A stretch of 64,000 bases of DNA, taken from assembly GCF_001854605.1 (NCBI RefSeq), contig NZ_MKJU01000030.1, positions 187,840 through 251,839 of the forward strand. The letters are read 5' to 3'. The position numbers and the translations under genes are program-made. The notes beneath the pieces are model-generated. The model had not been told where the DNA came from. It did no database searches and saw only the letters and a list, made by a program, of their open reading frames with translations. Positions 54,519 through 62,190 of this stretch are shown one piece after another; the stretch's first letter is position 1; the number at the start of each line of letters is the position of its first letter. This DNA is from Pseudoalteromonas amylolytica. GTDB taxonomy: Bacteria > Pseudomonadota > Gammaproteobacteria > Enterobacterales > Alteromonadaceae.

Positions 54519-55850
54519 ATGGAACATGTTTTACTGTGGCCGTCTCAGTACCCTTTATTACTGCGTGGGTTAATAGAACAAAATGGGGCATTTATATTAG
54601 ATGCGTTGGAATCTTGGCCAAGTTGCAGTACGAGTAAAGATGAACAAGGTGTTGAGACAACCATTCTTCCTCCCGTATTTTACTTGCAGTGGCTAAAACC
54701 CCTTGAGCCATTTGAGTCTTGTTATTTTCAGCATATAGATGAATATGACGAACAGCAGCAGGCTTATACGCAACAGTTGTTTGATCACATCGAACAGTCG
54801 GGTATGACGCGTCAAGCGATCAGTATTATGTTGTTGGAGCGCCTTGCTCATTACAGTGACTTAGCACTACAAATCGGCTCGACTACACTTCCCAATTTTT
54901 TCGAATTATTGGTGAGTTTAAAGTATGAACAAGTATTTGAATGGTGCCTAGCTGCTAACATGTCACTTACGGCGCAGGAAGTGATCACTGCGTGGGAGCA
55001 TGAGGCATTTCGAGCAGCAATCGAACAGCATATCGAAACCTGTATCGCAGATAGAGCGCAGACAGCTACGCTTGCAACGGATAAGCTACTACAAGGTGAA
55101 GAATACTACTCGCTTTTAGAGCTGCTTTTTGATGACAAAGCAGAAATATCACTCCTGCTAGAACAAGCTCTACTGGCTCAAGTCATGCTTGATGATGTTA
55201 AACAGCCCAAACTGATGGGTTTGTTGGCACAAGGTGCCCAAGGTAGTGTGCGTGATGAACAAGGGCGTTCGGCGCTTATGTGGGCGGTGGAAAAGGGGTT
55301 TGTGAATGTGGTGGAAAAACTCATTGCATACCACGACATCAATGAATGTGATGAGCAGGGCCAGACATTGATGCACTTTGCAGTAATGTCTAATTTGGCC
55401 AGCATGATTGATTTAATGATAGCGTCGGGAGTAAACGCGACACAAACAGACATACACGGTCAGAGTCCTTATCGCCTAGCTATGAAGACTTCAGCACTGG
55501 TTGCTAAGAAGACCTTAGAGCAGCATGGTATCAAAGAGCTTTCTGAAAAAGGAAAACTGTTAAAAATTAAACAGGTTCATATTCTTTATGCTTTAGCTAG
55601 CCTATTACTACCAATACAGTTGGCGTTATTTTTTAGCGAGCAAGTGGAAGACAAGTCCTTGTTTGTATGGGGAGGAACCGCTGTAGGCTTACTGTTGTTT
55701 ATATTCGCACGTAACGTAAGGCGCGGACAGTTATATCCTAACCTGCCTCACCCTTGGTCACTGAAAGGGTTAACTGCAATCAGCTGGTTGAGTGTCAGCG
55801 TCCAAGTTTTGTTTGCTTTATTAATTCTGAGCGCATTCTTCAGAGGTTAA
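54519..55850 (+). CDS. Ankyrin-repeat protein with C-terminal membrane helices
   Basis: A 443-residue protein from the ATG at 54519 (MEHVLLWPSQYPLLL); an open frame extends upstream to 54423. The first 240 residues are helical and unrecognised. Ankyrin repeats (about 265-370) include GRSALMWAVEKGFVNVVEKLI and GQTLMHFAVMSNLASMIDLMI. Three transmembrane helices occupy the last 80 residues. The ribosome site (AAGGTG) is 12 nt upstream and not ideal. The layout suggests a membrane-anchored scaffold facing the cytoplasm. Its stop codon lies inside a perfect hairpin. Confidence 0.78.
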   Translation: MEHVLLWPSQYPLLLRGLIEQNGAFILDALESWPSCSTSKDEQGVETTILPPVFYLQWLKPLEPFESCYFQHIDEYDEQQQAYTQQLFDHIEQSGMTRQAISIMLLERLAHYSDLALQIGSTTLPNFFELLVSLKYEQVFEWCLAANMSLTAQEVITAWEHEAFRAAIEQHIETCIADRAQTATLATDKLLQGEEYYSLLELLFDDKAEISLLLEQALLAQVMLDDVKQPKLMGLLAQGAQGSVRDEQGRSALMWAVEKGFVNVVEKLIAYHDINECDEQGQTLMHFAVMSNLASMIDLMIASGVNATQTDIHGQSPYRLAMKTSALVAKKTLEQHGIKELSEKGKLLKIKQVHILYALASLLLPIQLALFFSEQVEDKSLFVWGGTAVGLLLFIFARNVRRGQLYPNLPHPWSLKGLTAISWLSVSVQVLFALLILSAFFRG

Positions 55851-55870
55851 AGTACGACTACTTTAACCTC
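55843..55870. terminator. Perfect 12-bp hairpin over the ankyrin-gene stop codon
   Basis: GAGGTTAAAGTA (55843-55854) and TACTTTAACCTC (55859-55870), loop CGAC. It includes the stop codon TAA and lies between convergent genes. No T-run follows; compare the hairpin at 31048-31075. Confidence 0.55.
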
Positions 55871-55882
55871 TATGCTTGCATG

Positions 55883-56323
55883 CTAGTCTTCTTTATCATT
55901 CTGGTGGGCAGCTTTTTCTTCGGCCAGTTCATCATTGAGCTTGCGTATTTTAAGGCCTAACTCTTGACCTCTGTGGCGAGCATAGTAAGTGCACCCAACG
56001 AACATGGATGTTGCAAATACCAGCTCCAAGGTAACCCATAGCAGCTCATCTGGCGCGACCCACAGTAAACTTAAGCCGTGAATAAAGTAAATCATGACAA
56101 TAAAGTTTGCCCACGCGTAGGTGTACGGCTTGTCCTGAATAATGCCCTTTAATGGCAGTAACAACGGCAAAATGTAAATCGTAAATATAAAGCCATTACT
56201 ATAACCTTCACGGGGAGCTACTATAAAAAGCCAAATTGGCATAAGGAGTAATAGCCCTATATAGCCAAACAAAGCCAGTCTTTGATAGGTTATGGTGATG
56301 GGCTGTTTAATAGGTTTCGTCAT
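55883..56323 (-). CDS. DUF2069 family membrane protein
   Basis: A 146-residue inner-membrane protein with about four helices and a charged C-terminal tail (about 120-146, likely coiled coil). The pattern YILPLLLPLKGIIQDKPYTYAWANFIVMIYF near residues 50-80, and the following LSLLW, match DUF2069 (PF09842-type) proteins. It overlaps the wrbA stop by 4 nt, so it is probably translated with it. Function is unknown. Confidence 0.85.
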   Translation of the reverse strand: MTKPIKQPITITYQRLALFGYIGLLLLMPIWLFIVAPREGYSNGFIFTIYILPLLLPLKGIIQDKPYTYAWANFIVMIYFIHGLSLLWVAPDELLWVTLELVFATSMFVGCTYYARHRGQELGLKIRKLNDELAEEKAAHQNDKED

Positions 56324-56871
56324 TTTAGTTTACTTGCAATATTAAATAATCGAGTACCAACGGCACGACAAATTTTCTTTTCGCATTCACTGAGTTCACT
56401 GGAATTATCGCTCCCAGCGACATGCGTCGCGCCATAAGGTGTACCACCCGAGCGCGTACTTAACAGCTCTGGTACATCGTACGGCACGCCTAGCAACATC
56501 ATACCATGGTGCAGTAGTGGTAGAGATAGGTTGAGTAGGGTGGCTTCGTTACCACCGTGCATACTACTGGAAGAAGAAAACACACATGCTGGCTTATCAA
56601 TAAGCTGACCTTTGATCCATAGGTCGCTAGTGGTTTCCCAAAAAGCCTTTGCTTGAGCAGCCATCATGCCAAATCGTGTTGGGGTGCCAAACGCTAAAGC
56701 ATCACATTCGATAAGGTCAGTTTTGCTGATAATTTGCTGGTGTTCATGTTTTTTCTCGAAAGTTCTGAGTTTGACATTCGCACCGTGAAACTCTAACGCA
56801 TCACTGATCTCATGTGCCATGGCTTCAACTGAGCCATGGCTTGAATGGTATAGAACAACAACAGTAACCAT
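56320..56871 (-). CDS. wrbA: WrbA-type NAD(P)H:quinone oxidoreductase
   Basis: A 183-residue flavodoxin-fold protein of the WrbA family (E. coli WrbA has 198). The FMN phosphate loop YHSSHGSVEAMA is near residue 8, FGTPTRFGMMAAQ near 61 and a C-terminal GATHVAGSD near 148. It reduces quinones by two electrons to avoid semiquinone radicals. It follows the arsC-like gene with a 1-nt overlap and precedes DUF2069, the usual local order. Confidence 0.9.
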   Translation of the reverse strand: MVTVVVLYHSSHGSVEAMAHEISDALEFHGANVKLRTFEKKHEHQQIISKTDLIECDALAFGTPTRFGMMAAQAKAFWETTSDLWIKGQLIDKPACVFSSSSSMHGGNEATLLNLSLPLLHHGMMLLGVPYDVPELLSTRSGGTPYGATHVAGSDNSSELSECEKKICRAVGTRLFNIASKLK

Positions 56872-57218
56872 TAAAGGATATTCAACACAGACTCAGGTGG
56901 ACGTCCTAGCGCTGCTTTATCGTTGTTAACTACGATCGGGCGCTCAATCAGCTTTGGATTGTCAATCATAGCTTGGCGTAATATCGTTTCATCAGTATCT
57001 TTATTCAGCCCCAACTCTTTGTATAGCGTCTCTTTGCTGCGTACAAGTTGATGAGCCGAATCAAAGCCTAATTGTGTGAGTAATTTACTCAACGTTTCTA
57101 AACTAATCGGTTCTTTCAAATACTCAACTACGTTTGCTGAGACACCTTTTGTTTCAAGCAATGCGAGTGTTTCACGAGATTTTGAGCAACGAGGATTGTG
57201 ATAAATAGTTACTGACAT
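56871..57218 (-). CDS. ArsC-family thioredoxin-fold protein (YfgD type)
   Basis: A 115-residue protein with the ArsC fold and the CSKSR active-site motif near residue 11, resembling E. coli YfgD and arsenate reductases. The Arg of the ERPIVV motif (about residue 94) is present, so glutaredoxin-dependent arsenate reduction is possible. The genomic place next to bepA and wrbA suggests a general redox role instead. No ars regulator or efflux gene is nearby. Confidence 0.88.
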   Translation of the reverse strand: MSVTIYHNPRCSKSRETLALLETKGVSANVVEYLKEPISLETLSKLLTQLGFDSAHQLVRSKETLYKELGLNKDTDETILRQAMIDNPKLIERPIVVNNDKAALGRPPESVLNIL

Positions 57219-57267
57219 AATTGGTCCTGATAATTTTTTGCTTATTTTAAAGGATGTACTCTGTGAC

Positions 57268-58722
57268 TTAAAGCTTAGCGAGTTCTTTTTGCATCTGCCG
57301 ATATTGGCTCAACAGTGCTTTGAGTCGAGCTTCTTTGACTGTTTCTTGCTCATTTATATGGTTCAATGCTCGCTGAATTTCATCTGCTGCTTTGATGTAA
57401 GCGCCATACTGGGCCAGTAAACTGGCATACATTTCGTGATAGGCTGCTTTGTGATCTTGCTCCTTATAAACCTTACTGAGTAAATCTTTTGCTAGCGTAC
57501 TCTGTGGCTTGTCGAGTAAAAATAGCTTGAGAACTTTTTCTGCAGTATCAAACTGTTTAGCTTCAATCGCAGCATTGGCTAAGTTGAGTGTCAGTACTTG
57601 GTTGTTGGGCCGAAATTCGTACTTCAACTGTAGTAATTTAGTAGCTTGTTCTGGCTTTTTTTGCGCAATCAGTAAATCGGTGTAGGCATCTAGGTAAAAT
57701 AGGTTGTTTTCATCATGTTTAAGTAGTTTGTCTAACAAATCTTGTGCCAGCTCCAATTTGTTTTGATCTAACAACGCAAGTGCTAGCCCATACTCCAAGG
57801 CCTGTTTACTCATCTCCGTCGCTTTGAGGCGCAACTGATTTTCGAAATATGCTTGAGCGTCCTCACTTTTGTATTGATAGCGTGCAAGTACACGACTTTT
57901 TGCAAGATCAAACTTAAGGCTGGTAGGAACATAACGAGGCGCAAATTGTTGTGCTCTGAGCCTGACATCTGAAACCCGAGAATCAGGTAAGGGGTGGGTA
58001 AGCAAGAATGTGGGAGGTTTTGTTTGATAACGCACTTGTGCTGAAAGTTTTGACAAGAACTCACTTGCTTGAGATGGGTCAAAACCTGCCTCATACAAAG
58101 TTTGCATCCCAAACCTATCTGCTTCTTGTTCGGCCTTTCTGCTATGGGTCAATTGACTTAATTGTGCTTGCGTTGAGTTAGCTGCCAAGATTGCCATGCC
58201 CGCATCGGGTGCAACCACGGTGGTTAAAATACCCGCTATCATGCCTGCCAGTGTAAGTGCGTTGTTATCTTTGGCCTGTTGTATGCGTCTGGCAAGGTGG
58301 CGCTGTGTAACGTGCGCAATTTCATGGCCTAAAACAGACGCCAGTTGAGATTCATTATCTGCTTGCGCTATCAAACCGGTATGAACGCCAACATGACCAC
58401 CGTAAAAAGCAAAAGCGTTAATCGCCTGATTATTGATCCAAAAGAAAGAAAATGGAAAACGCACGTCATTGGCATTGGCTACAAGCTTATTGCCTAAGCT
58501 GGTTAAATACTCATCGAGTACTGGGTCTTGTACAAGCGGCGATTGACTTCTGATTTGCATCATCATGACATCGCCGATGGCTTGTTCTTTTTCTAGTGGC
58601 AGAACTTGTAGTGCAGAAGTGCCTAAGTCAGGTAACTTTAAGGCACTTTGTCCGTGACTGGCGTGGCTTGCAATCAGAATCGCCGTTGCAACTGCGGCAC
58701 GAACCAGGGAAGTTAATTGCAT
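57268..58722 (-). CDS. bepA: Periplasmic metalloprotease/chaperone BepA
   Basis: A 484-residue periplasmic M48-family protein (E. coli BepA has 487) for outer-membrane quality control, including LptD assembly. The signal peptide starts MQLTSLVRAAVATAIL, and the ATG at 58722 has AAGGA 6 nt upstream; the longer frame to 58803 lacks such a site. The zinc site HEIAHVTQRH is near residue 134, with the third ligand in the EQEADRFG segment near 198. TPR repeats fill about residues 305-480. The upstream 221-residue gene ends 1 nt before the start. Confidence 0.95.
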   Translation of the reverse strand: MQLTSLVRAAVATAILIASHASHGQSALKLPDLGTSALQVLPLEKEQAIGDVMMMQIRSQSPLVQDPVLDEYLTSLGNKLVANANDVRFPFSFFWINNQAINAFAFYGGHVGVHTGLIAQADNESQLASVLGHEIAHVTQRHLARRIQQAKDNNALTLAGMIAGILTTVVAPDAGMAILAANSTQAQLSQLTHSRKAEQEADRFGMQTLYEAGFDPSQASEFLSKLSAQVRYQTKPPTFLLTHPLPDSRVSDVRLRAQQFAPRYVPTSLKFDLAKSRVLARYQYKSEDAQAYFENQLRLKATEMSKQALEYGLALALLDQNKLELAQDLLDKLLKHDENNLFYLDAYTDLLIAQKKPEQATKLLQLKYEFRPNNQVLTLNLANAAIEAKQFDTAEKVLKLFLLDKPQSTLAKDLLSKVYKEQDHKAAYHEMYASLLAQYGAYIKAADEIQRALNHINEQETVKEARLKALLSQYRQMQKELAKL

Positions 58723-58723
58723 A

Positions 58724-59389
58724 TTATTCCTTCTTAAGACCGTCACCGTACTTGAGGCGCGCGAGATCATATTCATCGCTGCTGGTACGGTTTTCTTTTT
58801 CACACATTAAATAAAAATCTTTTATTGTGACCCCATCTACGGAGGTGATGTTCAATTCTGCTTGCAAAAAACTAATAACTTTGTGCACGGCTTTATGTGC
58901 ATGAAGTATGAGTGCTTTGTCAGCAGAGTCACCACGTTCAAAATAAAATCCAATAAATTTATGTAGTTGGTTGATTCTGAGTAAGCCCTTCATGCTATGC
59001 GGATCCCATATGTTAAAGCCAAGAAAGCGGTTATCTCTCATGTATTTATCAACCTTTACATTTTTTGCAACGGGAAAGGCCCAAAGTTCAAAGCCCCTCT
59101 CTGTAAATACTTGATGTAAAGATACTTTAGGTTTGTCATCGCAAAAAATTACGCCGTGATCATCTTCATAACCACCCAACAGTTCCAAGTTCCAATTGCG
59201 TCTATCAAGTACTCGTTTGACCGCATTGTCAAAGCCATGATGCAATATCCCTTCGGTTTCGCTAATTGATGAAGCAACCATATGATAGAAAGGGGGAAGT
59301 TCACCCCAATTAATCTGCTTTTTATACCAATTTATTTCTTTGAGAGTTGGGTTGGCAGGCAAGATAGCCTTGCTATTTGCTCTAGACAT
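58724..59389 (-). CDS. Hypothetical protein upstream of bepA, 221 residues
   Basis: I do not recognise this protein. It is soluble and charged, with no signal peptide or transmembrane helix. Noticeable segments are NWGELPPFYHMVASSISETEG near residue 27, GFELWAFPVAKNV near 98 and RFLGFNIWDPHSMKGLLRI near 120. It ends 1 nt before the bepA ATG, so co-transcription with bepA is likely although BepA is exported. Base use looks like the neighbours. A regulatory or metabolic role cannot be told. Confidence 0.7.
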   Translation of the reverse strand: MSRANSKAILPANPTLKEINWYKKQINWGELPPFYHMVASSISETEGILHHGFDNAVKRVLDRRNWNLELLGGYEDDHGVIFCDDKPKVSLHQVFTERGFELWAFPVAKNVKVDKYMRDNRFLGFNIWDPHSMKGLLRINQLHKFIGFYFERGDSADKALILHAHKAVHKVISFLQAELNITSVDGVTIKDFYLMCEKENRTSSDEYDLARLKYGDGLKKE

Positions 59390-59537
59390 GGCAAGCCGTA
59401 CTCCGATTCTATTTCTACTTAAAAGAATAAACCATTGTTTGATGTCAGGCCATAGTATAAGGCTTTTAAGTTGATTTAGCTTAGTGCTAACATATGGGTT
59501 TGTAGCAATGGACGGGATCCAGTAGGGAGTTTAAAAG

Positions 59538-59774
59538 GTGGGCGCGAAGACTCTAGTAAAGGTGGACCTATCCGCATATCAGTGTCCTCAATTGTTTGTA
59601 CAGTTTAAATGGCATTTACGCCAAGCACAACAAACAGACTCTATAGTTCAATTTTATTATCATCAGGAACAAGATATTAATGATATAGTTCGTTACTTAA
59701 AGCAACATCAATATTTATACGTGCACTATAACGGTGCTCAGCCATCCATAGAGGTTAGCATTAACCATGTTTGA
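59538..59774 (+). CDS. TusA-like (SirA/YeeD-type) small protein
   Basis: A 78-residue protein with the TusA/SirA layout: an opening VDLSAYQCPQLFVQFKWHL, in which the family motif is CPxP and the second Pro is here Leu (CPQL). The sulfur-carrier Cys16 is kept. The start is GTG at 59538. It overlaps perM by 8 nt, and this TusA-like/perM pairing is likely functional. Sulfurtransferase activity or a regulatory role is inferred only. Confidence 0.72.
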   Translation: MGAKTLVKVDLSAYQCPQLFVQFKWHLRQAQQTDSIVQFYYHQEQDINDIVRYLKQHQYLYVHYNGAQPSIEVSINHV

Positions 59775-60849
59775 GTTAGTAAAAGCTTGGTACAAAAATA
59801 AATTTTCCGATCCTCATTCCGTTACGCTACTGTTGTTGTTGATAGCATCTGTTGCCGTACTATATTTTTTTGGACCTTTCGTTGTGCCAGTGCTTGTCGC
59901 TCTGGTAATTGCGTATTTGTTAGACTGGCCAGTCACAAGGTTACAGCGTATGGTGCCCAATAGGGTGCTGGCAACCACATTGGTTATTTTACTATTTGTT
60001 GGACTGTGCCTTGCTATGTTGCTCGGCATCGTTCCAGTGCTTTGGCATCAACTGAGCAACTTACTACAAGAAAGCCCACATATGATTGAGCAAGGTAAGG
60101 CGTTTTTGTTACATCTGCCTGAAGATTACCCTGCGCTTATCTCACAGGAGCAAGTACGTACTTTAGTGATAGGTGTTGAGGCAAAAGCTTTTGAGCTGGG
60201 ACAAATGTTGGTGTCGGTATCTTTAACGTCTTTAAAAGACGCAGTGGCGTGGCTTATTTACCTTATTCTTGTACCTTTGCTAGTGTTCTTTATGCTCAAG
60301 GATAAAGTGGTCCTGATGAGCGGAATTGAAAGCTTGATACCAAGAGAAAGACGTTTAATTAGCCAAGTATGGTCTGAGATGGACCATCAAATTATGAACT
60401 ATATTCGTGGCAAAGTGTTTGAAATTGGGATTGTTGGCGGTGCAAGTTTTATTGCTTTTTCAATATTAGATTTGCGCTATTCTGCCTTATTGGGCGCGCT
60501 GGTTGGTTTGTCTGTGCTTATTCCATTTGTAGGTGCTGCTTTGGTTACAATTCCTGTTGCAGCCGTTGCTATGTTCCAATTTGGCGTTGAGGCACAGTTT
60601 TGGACCGTGATTATTGTCTATGGCATCATACAAGCTTTGGATGGGAACGTTTTGGTACCATTACTCTTTTCTGAAGCTGTTGACCTTAATCCCGTGTATA
60701 TTATTGTCGCAGTGCTATTCTTTGGCGGATTGTGGGGGTTTTGGGGTGTATTTTTTGCTATCCCACTTGCTTCATTGGTCAAAGCACTGGCTAACGCTTG
60801 GTCAAACGAGCGTGACGGTTCACATCAAGAAGGAAAAGGCACTATATAG
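59767..60849 (+). CDS. perM: AI-2E-family transporter PerM
   Basis: A 360-residue inner-membrane protein of the AI-2E (PerM/TqsA) family with about eight helices. It opens with FFGPFVVPVLVALVIAYLLDWPV near residue 34 and carries LIYLILVPLLVFFMLKD near 160 and LVGLSVLIPFVGAALVTIP near 240. Substrates proposed for the family include autoinducer-2 and Na+/H+ exchange. Here the substrate is unknown. It is coupled to the TusA-like gene and ends in a terminator shared with lacI. Confidence 0.92.
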   Translation: MFELVKAWYKNKFSDPHSVTLLLLLIASVAVLYFFGPFVVPVLVALVIAYLLDWPVTRLQRMVPNRVLATTLVILLFVGLCLAMLLGIVPVLWHQLSNLLQESPHMIEQGKAFLLHLPEDYPALISQEQVRTLVIGVEAKAFELGQMLVSVSLTSLKDAVAWLIYLILVPLLVFFMLKDKVVLMSGIESLIPRERRLISQVWSEMDHQIMNYIRGKVFEIGIVGGASFIAFSILDLRYSALLGALVGLSVLIPFVGAALVTIPVAAVAMFQFGVEAQFWTVIIVYGIIQALDGNVLVPLLFSEAVDLNPVYIIVAVLFFGGLWGFWGVFFAIPLASLVKALANAWSNERDGSHQEGKGTI

Positions 60850-60857
60850 TGCCTTTT
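60834..60857. terminator. Bidirectional terminator between perM and the LacI gene
   Basis: A perfect palindrome, AAAAGGCACTA with TAGTGCCTTTT (2-nt loop). The A and T runs on the two sides give U-tracts for both strands. It includes the perM stop codon and touches the stop of the convergent regulator. Confidence 0.82.
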
Positions 60858-61890
60858 ACAATTTAGCAGGTCCGGTACTTTCTCGTATCACTATATTTGG
60901 TGTAAAAGTAGTTTTGATATCTTTGTCTTGCTTTCTTGAGCCCCTTGCTTTGCTAAACAACAGTCTTGCAGCATGTTCAGAAATTACATCATTGGCCTGA
61001 TGTGCAGTGGTTAGCTTTGGCCAAGTTTGACGGGAGAAGGGGGAGTCTTCGAACCCTGTGATCGAAAGCTCTGATGGGATATCAATATTCATCAGCCTAG
61101 CCGCAAACAATGCGCCAGCTGCGACTTCATCGTTACCACCTAAAATGGCTGTGATCATCTTGGGGTTGCCATCTTTTAACAGCTCTTTAGCGCCATTTAC
61201 ACCTGATTCGAATGAATAGCTCCCTTCATATAAAAGATCTTTGCAAGGTTCAATATTATAATCTTTCAAAGCTTGATGATATCCAGCCAGTCGTTCTGAC
61301 GTCGATTTATGCTCCTTGTCGCCCAGTACGAAAGCAATACGTTTGTGCCCCAACGAAATCAAGTGTTCGGTGATCTCATATGCCGCGGCGAAGTCATTCA
61401 CTAAAATGCAGTTGTTGCGCTCCAAAATATCACTTTCACGACCAGAAAGTAGTCGCACATACTGTACGCCTAACTCGTCAAGCAAATCAATAATACTTTG
61501 TTGCTCTGATAGAGGTGGGGTAAGTACAAGGCCAGCAAGACGAGAGCGTTTGATCATCGTCTTGAATTCGTCCTGCATATTATCGTCATGGTAGCTACAA
61601 GGATGAATGACCAATTCATAGCCTTCATCTTTACAACGAGAGAGCACACCATTTTGCATGTCTATCACATAATATGCGTTGGGGTTGTCGTACACGAGCC
61701 CGATAGCAAATGAGGAAGTGCCAGCCAGATTTCGTGCAGCAATATTTGGTTGATAGTTCAACTCATTAACTGCACTCATTACTAAATCATAGGTTTTTTT
61801 ACGAACCGAAGGTTCTTTATTGATCACCCGTGAGACGGTCTTCATTGAAACACCGGCTAACTTAGCGACATCATTGATGGTGACTTTCAT
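60856..61890 (-). CDS. LacI/GalR-family regulator divergent from pgi
   Basis: A 344-residue transcription regulator. The helix-turn-helix is at residues 1-25 (TINDVAKLAGVSMKTVSRVIN), then the hinge helix (NIAARNLAGTSSFAIGLV near 50-67). The periplasmic-binding-like effector domain spans about 60-335, with ILGGNDEVAAGAL near 248. It is divergent from pgi and two LacI-type operators lie in between (62015-62028 and 62081-62094). It probably represses itself and pgi and responds to a sugar or sugar phosphate. The effector cannot be identified from sequence. Confidence 0.9.
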   Translation of the reverse strand: MKVTINDVAKLAGVSMKTVSRVINKEPSVRKKTYDLVMSAVNELNYQPNIAARNLAGTSSFAIGLVYDNPNAYYVIDMQNGVLSRCKDEGYELVIHPCSYHDDNMQDEFKTMIKRSRLAGLVLTPPLSEQQSIIDLLDELGVQYVRLLSGRESDILERNNCILVNDFAAAYEITEHLISLGHKRIAFVLGDKEHKSTSERLAGYHQALKDYNIEPCKDLLYEGSYSFESGVNGAKELLKDGNPKMITAILGGNDEVAAGALFAARLMNIDIPSELSITGFEDSPFSRQTWPKLTTAHQANDVISEHAARLLFSKARGSRKQDKDIKTTFTPNIVIRESTGPAKL

Positions 61891-62014
61891 TTTCTTGTTC
61901 TTTTATGTACGAGAGCATTGTAGTTCGCTCAAAATTCATTAAATGATCATGTGAGTAGCTTAGTCTATCTAATCTAAAACAAAAATAGCAGTACAAATAT
62001 AACAAATAAATGAA

Positions 62015-62029
62015 TGATACCGGTGTCAA
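62015..62029. promoter_or_regulatory. LacI-type operator overlapping the regulator's own -35
   Basis: TGATACCGGTGTCA (62015-62028) is a near-perfect palindrome with central CG. On the minus strand a perfect TTGACA (62029-62024) overlaps it, with TGTTAT at a 19-bp spacing, so binding would block the regulator's own promoter. Confidence 0.6.
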
Positions 62030-62079
62030 AAATGTAAAATTGCGTTATTATCCACATTGTAGAATTGGAAATTAGATAA

Positions 62080-62108
62080 TTGACAGCGTTGTCATTCTGG
62101 CATATTGT
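62080..62108 (+). promoter_or_regulatory. pgi promoter with embedded LacI-type operator
   Basis: TTGACA (62080-62085), a 17-bp spacer and TATTGT (62103-62108), about 83 nt before the pgi ATG. The palindrome TGACAGCGTTGTCA (62081-62094) overlaps the -35 and shares the pattern TGAYANCGNTGTCA with the operator at 62015. Confidence 0.65.
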
Positions 62109-62190
62109 AAACGCTGAAGATAATCTTTTGCTTGTCGAAACAGCATTTTAAGCTAGTCGATGAGTTTGTTTTGTATGTAGGGGAATAAGT

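Noticed and set aside
59390..59480. Possible sigma-E promoter before the bepA group
   Set aside because: CAACTT with CCTGA at 18-bp spacing departs from the consensus at both elements and in spacing; too weak to claim.
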